From the NCBI RefSeq assembly GCF_003151075.1, contig NZ_CP029482.1, positions 6,354,001-6,418,000 on the forward strand: a DNA stretch of 64,000 nucleotides. Direction: 5' to 3'. Made by a program: the position numbers and the translations under genes. This DNA is from Pseudomonas sp. 31-12. Its GTDB lineage: Bacteria > Pseudomonadota > Gammaproteobacteria > Pseudomonadales > Pseudomonadaceae. Under the pieces are notes generated by a model. That model was not told where the DNA came from. It saw nothing but the letters and a program-made list of their open reading frames with translations, and did not search any database. Below are positions 45,846 through 53,484 of the stretch, in pieces (the stretch's first letter is position 1; each line of letters opens with the position of its first letter).

Positions 45846-47231
45846 GTGACCACCATCGCCACCGCTTTTAATACTTTGCCGCTGTCCGCCGCCATGCTGG
45901 CTAACCTCGACTCCCTCGGTTATGCCCAGATGACGCCGATCCAGGCGCAAAGCTTGCCGGTGATCCTCAAGGGGATGGACCTGATCGCCCAGGCCAAGAC
46001 CGGCAGCGGCAAGACCGCCGCCTTCGGTATCGGCCTGCTGAACCCGATCAATCCGCGCTTCTTCGGTTGCCAGGCGCTGGTCATTTGCCCGACTCGCGAA
46101 CTGGCCGACCAGGTCGCCAAGGAAATCCGTCGTCTGGCCCGCGCCGAAGACAACATCAAGGTCCTGACCCTGTGCGGCGGCGTGGCTTTCGGCCCGCAGA
46201 TCGGCTCTTTGGAGCACGGCGCGCACATCATCGTCGGCACCCCGGGCCGCATTCAGCAGCACCTGCGCAAGGGCTCGTTGATTCTCCATGGCCTCAATAC
46301 CCTGATCCTCGACGAAGCCGACCGCATGCTCGACATGGGCTTCTACGATTCCATCGAAGAAATCATCGCCCAGAGCCCTGAACGTCGTCAGACTCTGCTG
46401 TTCTCCGCCACCTACCCGACGGGCATCAAGCAATTGGCGGCGAAGTTCATGCGTAACCCGCAGGTCGTGAAGGCCGAGGCGCTCCACGACGACACGCAGA
46501 TCGAGCAGCGTTTCTACGAGATTTCCCCGGAAGAGCGCATGGACGCCGTGGTCAAAGTCCTCGCGCATCATCGTCCCGCGTCCTGTGTCGCCTTCTGCTT
46601 CACCAAGCAGCAGGTTCAGGAAACCGTCGATCACCTGACCTCCAAAGGCATCTCCGCCGTCGGCCTGCACGGCGATCTGGAACAGCGTGACCGTGACCAG
46701 GTGCTGGCCATGTTCGCCAACCGCAGTACTTCGGTACTGGTCGCCACCGACGTCGCCGCTCGCGGTCTGGACATCGATGCGCTGGACATGGTGATCAACG
46801 TCGAACTGGCCCGTGACTCGGAAATCCACATTCACCGTGTCGGCCGTACCGGTCGCGCTGGCGAGAAAGGCATCGCGATCAGCCTGGTCGCACCGTCCGA
46901 AGCGCACCGCGCCCAGGCCATCGAGCAACTGCAGAAGTCGCCGTTGAGCTGGGATCAGCTGGACAACCTCAAATCCCAGGGCGGCGCACCGCTGCTGCCG
47001 GTGATGAGCACGCTGGTCATTGGCGCTGGCCGTAAAGACAAGGTTCGTCCGGGCGACATTCTTGGCGCACTGACGGGCGATGCCGGTATTCCGGGCGCTC
47101 AGGTCGGCAAGATCGCGATTTTTGACTTCCAGGCCTATGTGGCCGTGGAACGCGGGATCGCCAAGCAAGCCTTGCAGCGCCTGAACGACGGCAAAATCAA
47201 AGGCCGTTCGCTGCGCGTTCGCATCCTCTAA
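45846..47231 (+). CDS. dbpA: DEAD-box ATP-dependent RNA helicase DbpA
   Basis: A 461-residue 23S rRNA-specific helicase that acts in 50S assembly. Q-motif (YAQMTPIQAQSLP), motif I AKTGSGKT, Ia PTRELADQV, II DEAD (LILDEADRMLDMG), III SAT, V ATDVAARGLDI and VI HRVGRTGRAG are all intact. The C-terminal 75 residues are the DbpA RNA-binding domain (KVRPGDILGALTGDAGI, RSLRVRIL) that recognises hairpin 92. GTG 45846 is taken as the start; an in-frame TTG at 45831 is the alternative. Confidence 0.95.
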   Translation: MTTIATAFNTLPLSAAMLANLDSLGYAQMTPIQAQSLPVILKGMDLIAQAKTGSGKTAAFGIGLLNPINPRFFGCQALVICPTRELADQVAKEIRRLARAEDNIKVLTLCGGVAFGPQIGSLEHGAHIIVGTPGRIQQHLRKGSLILHGLNTLILDEADRMLDMGFYDSIEEIIAQSPERRQTLLFSATYPTGIKQLAAKFMRNPQVVKAEALHDDTQIEQRFYEISPEERMDAVVKVLAHHRPASCVAFCFTKQQVQETVDHLTSKGISAVGLHGDLEQRDRDQVLAMFANRSTSVLVATDVAARGLDIDALDMVINVELARDSEIHIHRVGRTGRAGEKGIAISLVAPSEAHRAQAIEQLQKSPLSWDQLDNLKSQGGAPLLPVMSTLVIGAGRKDKVRPGDILGALTGDAGIPGAQVGKIAIFDFQAYVAVERGIAKQALQRLNDGKIKGRSLRVRIL

Positions 47232-47247
47232 GAACGCCGCGCCCCCT

Positions 47248-47333
47248 GTGGGAGCTGGCCTGCCAGCGATGGCATCGACTCGGTCTGACTGGTAAACCGA
47301 GTCGATGCCATCGCTGGCAGGCCAGCTCCCACA
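47248..47333. repeat. Long near-perfect REPIN hairpin after dbpA
   Basis: TGTGGGAGCTGGCCTGCCAG and onward pairs over about 38 bases with its complement on the right, leaving a loop of about 10 bases (CTGACTGGTA). It is the least decayed hairpin of the window and could end or protect the dbpA mRNA. Confidence 0.93.
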
Positions 47334-47375
47334 TTTGATTGCATTCCAGATCAGCTCTTGTATGAGGACATCGTT

Positions 47376-48554
47376 TTGCGCTCTACCGAAGTCGTGATCA
47401 TTGGCGCTGGCGCCGCAGGGTTGATGTGTGCGCTGACCGCCGCCGGGCGTGGGCGCAAGGTGATGTTGCTCGACCATGCGAACAAGGCCGGCAAGAAAAT
47501 CCTGATGTCGGGCGGTGGCCGCTGCAATTTCACCAACATGTACACCGAACCTGGCAATTTCCTCTCGCAGAACGAACACTTCTGCAAATCCGCACTGGCG
47601 CGCTACACCCAGTGGGATTTCATCGGCATGGTCGCCAAGCACGGCGTGCCGTACCACGAGAAGAAACTCGGCCAGCTGTTCTGCGATAACAAATCCAGCG
47701 ACATCCTCGAGATGCTGCTCAACGAGTGCGATCAGGTTGGCGTCAGCCTGCACCTGGACACGTCGATCCAGACCATCGAGAAGCTCGAAAGCGGTTATTT
47801 GCTGGACACCACGCTGGGCCAGATCACCTGTGAATCCTTGGTGATCGCCACCGGAGGTCTGTCGATTCCGACGCTGGGCGCCACCGGTTTCGGTTATCAA
47901 GTGGCCAAGCAATTCGGCCACGACTTGCTGCCAACCCGCGCCGGCCTGGTGCCGTTCACCATCACCGATCAGCTCAAGGAACTGTGCACCGAGCTGTCCG
48001 GCACCTCGGTGGATTGCCTGGTGAGCTGCAACGATCAGAGCTTTCGCGAGAACATCCTGTTCACCCACCGCGGCCTCAGCGGTCCGGCGATTTTGCAAAT
48101 TTCCTCGTTCTGGGAATCCGGCGATACGGTTGAGATCAACCTGATGCCAGACCACGACGTGCCGACCTGGCTGCAACAACAGCAAGCAGAACGCCCGAAC
48201 AGCGAGTTGAAAACCCTGCTCGGTGAAATCTTCACCAAGAAGATGGCCAACCTGCTGGCGGACAACTGGTTCGTTTCCAAGCCGATGAAGCAGTACACCC
48301 ACGCCGAAATCGCCGACATCACCGAAAAACTGGCGAGCTGGAAAGTGGTTCCTGCCGGGACTGAAGGCTACCGCACTGCCGAAGTGACGCTGGGTGGCGT
48401 TGATACTCATGAAGTGTCGTCCAAGACTATGGAATCGCTGAAAAGCCCTGGCCTGTACTTCATCGGCGAAGTCCTCGATGTCACCGGGCACCTGGGTGGC
48501 TTCAACTTCCAGTGGGCCTGGGCCTCCGGATACGCCGCTGCGCAATTTGTTTGA
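47376..48554 (+). CDS. HI0933-family flavoprotein (YhiN-like, probable TTG start)
   Basis: A 392-residue NAD(P)/FAD-dependent protein of the HI0933/BaiN family, linked in some members to flavin-dependent reduction of unsaturated substrates; function in Pseudomonas is unknown. The dinucleotide motif VVIIGAGAAGLMCALTAAGR is followed by GKKILMSGGGRCNFTN, the family signature, and the C-terminal FIGEVLDVTGHLGGFNFQWA. The likely start is TTG 47376 with AGGA 8 bases upstream; another TTG at 47358 lacks a site. Monocistronic between two REPINs. Confidence 0.88.
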   Translation: MRSTEVVIIGAGAAGLMCALTAAGRGRKVMLLDHANKAGKKILMSGGGRCNFTNMYTEPGNFLSQNEHFCKSALARYTQWDFIGMVAKHGVPYHEKKLGQLFCDNKSSDILEMLLNECDQVGVSLHLDTSIQTIEKLESGYLLDTTLGQITCESLVIATGGLSIPTLGATGFGYQVAKQFGHDLLPTRAGLVPFTITDQLKELCTELSGTSVDCLVSCNDQSFRENILFTHRGLSGPAILQISSFWESGDTVEINLMPDHDVPTWLQQQQAERPNSELKTLLGEIFTKKMANLLADNWFVSKPMKQYTHAEIADITEKLASWKVVPAGTEGYRTAEVTLGGVDTHEVSSKTMESLKSPGLYFIGEVLDVTGHLGGFNFQWAWASGYAAAQFV

Positions 48555-48578
48555 TTAACGGGTGTACACAAATCAAAT

Positions 48579-48667
48579 GTGGGAGCGGGCTTGCTCGCGA
48601 ATGCAATCTGTCAGTCGCCATAGATATTGACTGACACACCGCTTTCGCGAGCAAGCCCGCTCCCACA
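48579..48667. repeat. REPIN, TGTGGGAGCGGGCTTGCTCG family
   Basis: Arms TGTGGGAGCGGGCTTGCTCG and CGAGCAAGCCCGCTCCCACA with the core pair GTCAGT / ACTGAC. It lies between the flavoprotein and the YccS-like gene. Confidence 0.92.
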
Positions 48668-48786
48668 TTTGTTATGCGTTGATATTTAAAGGAACAGATT
48701 TTGCTGTCAGATGTGATCGGCGCCATTGCGTCGGCGTCATTACTGGCTCAATTTAGCGGCATTGCCTCGGAAGGCCTTCGCACTTC

Positions 48787-50970
48787 ATGTCATCGACCTC
48801 ATTTCGTCAGTCTCTGCGCCGTCTCTGGGCGCTGGATAAATTCAGCTACAGCGTGCGGGTGTTCATCGCCCTGACCGGCAGCATGGCCGTCTGTTGGTAT
48901 CAGGATGAAATGGGGCTGTTGATCCCGTTGTTCCTGGGGATCATCGCCAGCGCCCTGGCCGAGACCGACGACAGTTGGCAGGGCCGCCTCAACGCGCTGG
49001 CCGTGACGCTGGTGTGTTTTCTGGTCGCCGCGCTGTCGGTCGAATTGCTGTTCCCTTATCCCGTCTTTTTCATCATCGCCTTCGCCCTCGCCGCTTTCTG
49101 TCTGACCATGCTCGGCGCCCTCGGCGAGCGCTATGGCGCGATTGCCTCGGCGACGTTGATTCTGTCGGTGTACACCATGATCGGCGTCGACCAGCGCGGC
49201 GGCGCGGTCACCGATTTCTGGCACGAACCGGTGCTGCTGGTGGCCGGTGCGGCCTGGTACGGCTTGCTCTCGGTGCTGTGGCAGGCGATGTTTTCCAACC
49301 AGCCGGTGCAGCAGAGCCTGGCGCGCTTGTTCCGTGAGTTGGGTTATTACCTGAAACTCAAAGCGTCGCTGTTCGAGCCGATCCGGCAGATGGACGTGGA
49401 AGCGCGCCGTCTGGAACTGGCCCAGCAAAACGGACGCGTGGTGGCAGCACTCAATGCGGCCAAGGAAATCATCCTGCACCGGGTCGGCAATGGTCGGCCG
49501 GGCTCGAAGGTCAGCCGATACCTCAAGCTGTATTTCCTCGCCCAGGACATCCACGAGCGCGCCAGCTCTTCGCACTACCCTTACAACGCGCTGGCCGAGG
49601 CGTTCTTCCACAGCGACGTGCTGTTCCGCTGTCAGCGCCTGCTGCGCCAGCAAGGCAAAGCCTGCCGGGCGCTGGCGGAATCGATCCAGATGCGCCAGCC
49701 ATTCATCTACGACGCCAGCTTCGCCGAAGCGTTAAGCGACCTGCACGCTTCCATCGAGCACCTGCGCATCCAGAGCAATCCGGCCTGGCGCGGTCTGCTG
49801 CGTTCATTGCGGGCCTTGGCCGCCAACCTCGGCACTCTCGACCGCTTGCTCAGTGACGCCAGCAACCCCGACGCCCTCGCCGACGCCACCGACAGCAGCC
49901 TGCTCGACCGCTCGCCGCGCAACCTCAAGGATGTGTGGATTCGCTTGCGCACGCAGCTGACGCCGACCTCTCTGCTGTTCCGTCATGCACTGCGCCTGCC
50001 CCTGGCGCTGAGCATCGGTTACGGCATGGTGCATTTGATTCACCCGTCGCAGGGTTACTGGATCATCCTCACCACGCTCTTCGTCTGCCAGCCGAACTAC
50101 GGCGCCACTCGGCGCAAACTTGGCCAGCGGATTATCGGCACCGCGATCGGCCTGACGGTGGCGTGGGCGCTGTTCGACCTGTTCCCCAATCCGCTGGTCC
50201 AGTCGTGCTTCGCGATTGCTGCCGGGGTGGTGTTCTTTATCAACCGCACCACCCGCTACACCCTGGCCACCGCCGCGATCACCCTGATGGTGCTGTTTTG
50301 CTTCAACCAGGTGGGCGACGGCTACGGGCTGTTCCTGCCGCGACTCTTCGATACCTTGCTCGGCAGCCTGATCGCCGGGCTGGCGGTGTTCCTGTTCCTG
50401 CCGGACTGGCAGGGCCGACGCCTGAACAAAGTGCTGGCCAACACTCTGACCTGCAACAGCATTTACCTGCGCCAGATTATGCAGCAATACGCCGCCGGCA
50501 AAAGCGACGACCTGGCCTATCGCCTGGCCCGACGCAACGCGCACAACGCTGACGCGGCACTGTCGACGACGCTGGCCAACATGCTCATGGAACCGGGGCA
50601 TTTCCGTAAGGAAGCGGATGTCGGGTTTCGTTTCCTGGTGTTGTCGCACACCTTGCTCAGCTACTTGTCGGGCTTGGGTGCGCACCGTGAAACCCAGTTA
50701 CCGGCGGATGTTCGCGAGCATTTGATCGATGACGCGGGCGTGAGCCTGGCGGCCAGCATCGACGAGATCGCCCAAGGGCTGGCAAGCAAACAGCCGATTG
50801 CGATTCAAAGCGATGCGGAAGAGGCGCTGGCCAATACGCTTGAGCAAATGCCGGATGAGATCGATGAAGGGCAGCGGCTGGTGCAGACGCAACTGGCGTT
50901 GATTTGCCGGCAGTTGGGGCCGTTGCGCACGTTGGCGGCGCATCTGATCAAGGACACCAGCGAAGCCTGA
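48787..50970 (+). CDS. yccS: YccS/YhfK-like inner-membrane FUSC-domain protein
   Basis: A 727-residue protein with two halves, each with a hydrophobic bundle: N-terminal segments (VFIALTGSMAVCWYQ, LLIPLFLGIIASALAE, LVCFLVAALSVELLF) and the C-terminal FUSC bundle (GYWIILTTLFVCQPNYGATR, RKLGQRIIGTAIGLTVAW). The YCQPNYGAT-like motif is typical of the family. Related proteins (AaeB) export aromatic acids, but the role of YccS is not established. It follows the REPIN and has its own start at 48787. Confidence 0.9.
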   Translation: MSSTSFRQSLRRLWALDKFSYSVRVFIALTGSMAVCWYQDEMGLLIPLFLGIIASALAETDDSWQGRLNALAVTLVCFLVAALSVELLFPYPVFFIIAFALAAFCLTMLGALGERYGAIASATLILSVYTMIGVDQRGGAVTDFWHEPVLLVAGAAWYGLLSVLWQAMFSNQPVQQSLARLFRELGYYLKLKASLFEPIRQMDVEARRLELAQQNGRVVAALNAAKEIILHRVGNGRPGSKVSRYLKLYFLAQDIHERASSSHYPYNALAEAFFHSDVLFRCQRLLRQQGKACRALAESIQMRQPFIYDASFAEALSDLHASIEHLRIQSNPAWRGLLRSLRALAANLGTLDRLLSDASNPDALADATDSSLLDRSPRNLKDVWIRLRTQLTPTSLLFRHALRLPLALSIGYGMVHLIHPSQGYWIILTTLFVCQPNYGATRRKLGQRIIGTAIGLTVAWALFDLFPNPLVQSCFAIAAGVVFFINRTTRYTLATAAITLMVLFCFNQVGDGYGLFLPRLFDTLLGSLIAGLAVFLFLPDWQGRRLNKVLANTLTCNSIYLRQIMQQYAAGKSDDLAYRLARRNAHNADAALSTTLANMLMEPGHFRKEADVGFRFLVLSHTLLSYLSGLGAHRETQLPADVREHLIDDAGVSLAASIDEIAQGLASKQPIAIQSDAEEALANTLEQMPDEIDEGQRLVQTQLALICRQLGPLRTLAAHLIKDTSEA

Positions 50971-50994
50971 GATCTGTGGTGACTGGGCGGGCCT

Positions 50995-51061
50995 CTTCGC
51001 GGGCAAGCCCGCTCCCACATTTGGAATGCGTTCCCTTGTGGGAGCGGGCTTGCTCGCGAAG
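50995..51061. repeat. REPIN, TGTGGGAGCGGGC family, short spacer
   Basis: Arms CTTCGCGGGCAAGCCCGCTC and TGTGGGAGCGGGCTTGCTCG with one mismatch and an 18-base spacer; lies between convergent genes. Confidence 0.9.
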
Positions 51062-51092
51062 GGGCCATCAGCCGCACCACAAATCTTCGGCT

Positions 51093-51830
51093 CTACATCC
51101 CATGCTGCTTCATCAACCGCTCATAACTCCCATCAGCCTTCATCTCCGCAATCTCACGGTCGAAACTGGCGACGATCTGTTCATGCTGCGGATTCTTCAG
51201 GCTGACCAATATGTGCAGGCTGTTCTCGCTCAGCGGTTTGGGCAGGAACTCCACTGAATTGCGCACCTTGGATGATTCCCGAGCCAGGTAATAACGGGCG
51301 ACGTATTCATCTTCAAGCGTCAACTTGACCCTATCCGCCGCGACCATGCGCACGGCCATGGCGAAGTTATGCACAGGGACTTTCTGCAGCGACACGTCTT
51401 CGTCGAATTCCGATGAATAGGCATACCCGCGCACCACCGCAATCGGATAGGTGTGCAGTTGCTGCAGGTTGTTGAACTCTATGGGCGCGTCCTTGCGCTT
51501 GAGAAAGCGCACGCGGTTGATCAGGTATTCGCCGGAGAACTGGCCCAGTTTGGTGCGTTCATCGGTGTACCAGGCGTTGACCAGCACGTCGTACCGGCCC
51601 TCGCCCACCCCGAGCAACGCTCGCGCCCAAGGCACTTGTTCGAAATCACTGGCGTAACCGGCCCGGGCCAGCGCGGTGCTGACGATGTCCGTGGCCAGGC
51701 CGCCATTGACCAGCGTGGCGTCGGTAAACGGCGGCCAGGCGTCCGCGACCAGACGCAGCTTTTCTGCTGCCGCGCTCTGTGTCAGCAACAGCAGCACGAT
51801 CAAAGCACAAGCTTGATGCAATCGCGGCAT
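51093..51830 (-). CDS. Periplasmic solute-binding protein, SBP_bac_3 type
   Basis: A 245-residue protein with a signal peptide (residues about 1-22, LIVLLLLTQSAAAE). The mature part begins KLRLVADAWPPFTDATLVNG and shows GGLATDIVSTALARAGY and VPWARALLGVGEGRYDVLVN, the pattern of the extracellular amino-acid-binding type of solute-binding protein. There is no ABC permease or sensor domain nearby, so it may act as a stand-alone sensor or partner an unlinked system. Ligand unknown; an Arg equivalent to the carboxylate-binding residue is not obvious. Confidence 0.85.
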   Translation of the reverse strand: MPRLHQACALIVLLLLTQSAAAEKLRLVADAWPPFTDATLVNGGLATDIVSTALARAGYASDFEQVPWARALLGVGEGRYDVLVNAWYTDERTKLGQFSGEYLINRVRFLKRKDAPIEFNNLQQLHTYPIAVVRGYAYSSEFDEDVSLQKVPVHNFAMAVRMVAADRVKLTLEDEYVARYYLARESSKVRNSVEFLPKPLSENSLHILVSLKNPQHEQIVASFDREIAEMKADGSYERLMKQHGM

Positions 51831-52087
51831 GCCAGAAATCCTTAGCGGGCGCGTTGCCCGGCGTGTTTTTCAGCCAAAACTCCAAGACTCATGTACCGAC
51901 CAGCCAGGTACTCAACATTAGCTCATTGGAGCCACTGCACAGCGCTTCATCGCAGATTACACAAAGAAGACAACGCCGCGCGAAATGAATGGTGGCATTT
52001 TGGCCTTTGTCACAGATTTCTCCGCCATAAAGACATCTATCGCCGGGACGCTTAGTATCGGAACGACGTTGCTCAAGGAAAGTGAAG

Positions 52088-52540
52088 ATGACAATCGATT
52101 GGGTCTGCAAACACCACAGCGATCTGGGGAAAGAGCAGCTGTACGCCATTCTGCAGTTACGCGCTGAAGTGTTCGTCGTTGAACAGAAATGTGCTTATCA
52201 GGATGTCGATGGCCAGGATCTGCAAGGTGACACCTGCCATTTGATGGCGTGGGACGGGGATCGGCTGGTGGCCTATCTACGCTTGCTCGACCCAGAAACA
52301 CAGGGCGGCGACGTGGTGATCGGGCGGGTGATCATTGCACCTGGCGCCCGTGGCAATGGTCTGGGACATGAGTTGATGGCCCAGGCGTTGAAGCAGGCAG
52401 GGAAACGCTGGCCTGAGGTGCCGATCTATCTCTCGGCGCAATCGCATTTGCAGGGGTATTACGGGCGATACGGGTTTGTGGTGGCGGGTGAGGAGTTTCT
52501 AGAGGATGACATTCCGCATATCGGGATGCGTCGCCTTTAA
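52088..52540 (+). CDS. elaA: ElaA-like GNAT acetyltransferase
   Basis: A 150-residue cytosolic acetyltransferase with the ElaA pattern: LQLRAEVFVVEQKCAYQDVD near the N-terminus, GRVIIAPGARGNGLGHELMA (acetyl-CoA loop, R-x-x-G-x-G) and the C-terminal LQGYYGRYGFVVAGEEFLED. ATG 52088 has AAGGAAAGTGAAG upstream. Substrate unknown. Confidence 0.9.
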   Translation: MTIDWVCKHHSDLGKEQLYAILQLRAEVFVVEQKCAYQDVDGQDLQGDTCHLMAWDGDRLVAYLRLLDPETQGGDVVIGRVIIAPGARGNGLGHELMAQALKQAGKRWPEVPIYLSAQSHLQGYYGRYGFVVAGEEFLEDDIPHIGMRRL

Positions 52541-52547
52541 GGGCCCC

Positions 52548-52611
52548 ATCGCGGGCAAGCCCGCTCCCACAGGTACAGTGAAATCCCTGTGGGAGCGGGC
52601 TTGCCCGCGAT
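52548..52611. repeat. REPIN, TGTGGGAGCGGGC family, short spacer
   Basis: Perfect arms CATCGCGGGCAAGCCCGCTC and TGTGGGAGCGGGCTTGCCCG with a 16-base spacer, between convergent genes. Confidence 0.9.
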
Positions 52612-52636
52612 AGCGTCAGCCGCAACACTGAAAATC

Positions 52637-52933
52637 TCAGGGATATTCCAACACCGCTTTAATCTGCCGCAAATTGCGCTCGATCCACCCCCGATCAATC
52701 GCCCCCCACTCGCGAATCCGATAGCGTCCCGCATGATTGCGCGCCCCCTCTTCCTGCTCGAACTCGCAAATGATGTCCAGGTCCGCCAACGCCGCAATCG
52801 TATCCTGCGCCGTGCGCCGGGGCATGCCGGTCACTTCGGTAAGCGCCGGGACACTGCTCGCCAACCCGCTATCGATCAGGTACGCCACGTACAACCGGCG
52901 ATAGAAGCTGCTTTTGGTTTTGCTTACATCCAT
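52637..52933 (-). CDS. Small winged-helix DNA-binding protein
   Basis: A 98-residue protein; almost the whole length is a winged helix-turn-helix. FYRRLYVAYLIDSGLASSV is a first helix, VPALTEVTGMPRRTAQDTIA is the recognition helix-turn-helix, and LDIICEFEQEEG with AGRYRIREWG form the wing. No effector domain is present. It lies 13 bases downstream of the metallopeptidase stop in the same direction, so they may be one transcription unit. Family not assigned; target unknown. Confidence 0.8.
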   Translation of the reverse strand: MDVSKTKSSFYRRLYVAYLIDSGLASSVPALTEVTGMPRRTAQDTIAALADLDIICEFEQEEGARNHAGRYRIREWGAIDRGWIERNLRQIKAVLEYP

Positions 52934-52946
52934 CCAGTCACTCCCT

Positions 52947-53438
52947 TTACTGCATATCCCGCCACGTCAGGTACACCCGCAGATCAAACTCCACCTGGTG
53001 ATACCCCGGCAACATGTGTTCGCAGAGCTTGTAGAACGCCTTGTTGTGATCCGATTCCTTAAAGTGCGCCAGCTCATGCACAACGATCATTTTCAGAAAC
53101 TCGGAGGGCGCTTCCTTGAACAACGAGGCCACGCGGATTTCTTTCTTGGACTTGAGCTTGCCGCCCTGCACCCGCGAGATCGTCGTGTGCAAACCGAGTG
53201 CGCGGTGGGTCAGGTCGAGGCGGTTGTCGAATAGCACCTTGTCGATGGCCGGCGCATTGCGCAGGTATTCCTGTTTGAGATCCAGCGCGTAGGTGTACAG
53301 CGCCTTGTCACTCTGCACTGCGTGTTTTTCCGGGTAGCGCTGGCTCAGGTAGTCGCCCAGCCGATCTTCGACGATCAACTGGCGCACCTGGTCTTGCAAA
53401 GCAGCGGGATAGGCCTGGAGGTATTTCAACGCGGTCAT
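52947..53438 (-). CDS. YgjP-like zinc metallopeptidase (M48/DUF45)
   Basis: A 163-residue soluble protein with HELAHFKESDHNKAFY near residue 125: the HExxH zinc motif followed by a third ligand His, as in the YgjP-like/WLM group. YLRNAPAIDKVLFDNRLDL and STLFK-type helices precede it. Substrate unknown. The ATG at 53438 (MTALKYLQAYP) is preferred; a GTG at 53459 would add seven residues. It neighbours the winged-helix gene. Confidence 0.85.
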   Translation of the reverse strand: MTALKYLQAYPAALQDQVRQLIVEDRLGDYLSQRYPEKHAVQSDKALYTYALDLKQEYLRNAPAIDKVLFDNRLDLTHRALGLHTTISRVQGGKLKSKKEIRVASLFKEAPSEFLKMIVVHELAHFKESDHNKAFYKLCEHMLPGYHQVEFDLRVYLTWRDMQ

Positions 53439-53484
53439 CAGGGGCGGCAACACAATCACGGAAAAGGTCGCCAGTGTAGCGAAT

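Noticed and set aside
45690..48545. 951-codon minus-strand frame opposite dbpA and the flavoprotein gene
   Set aside because: Covers two well-supported genes and two REPINs; a composition artefact.
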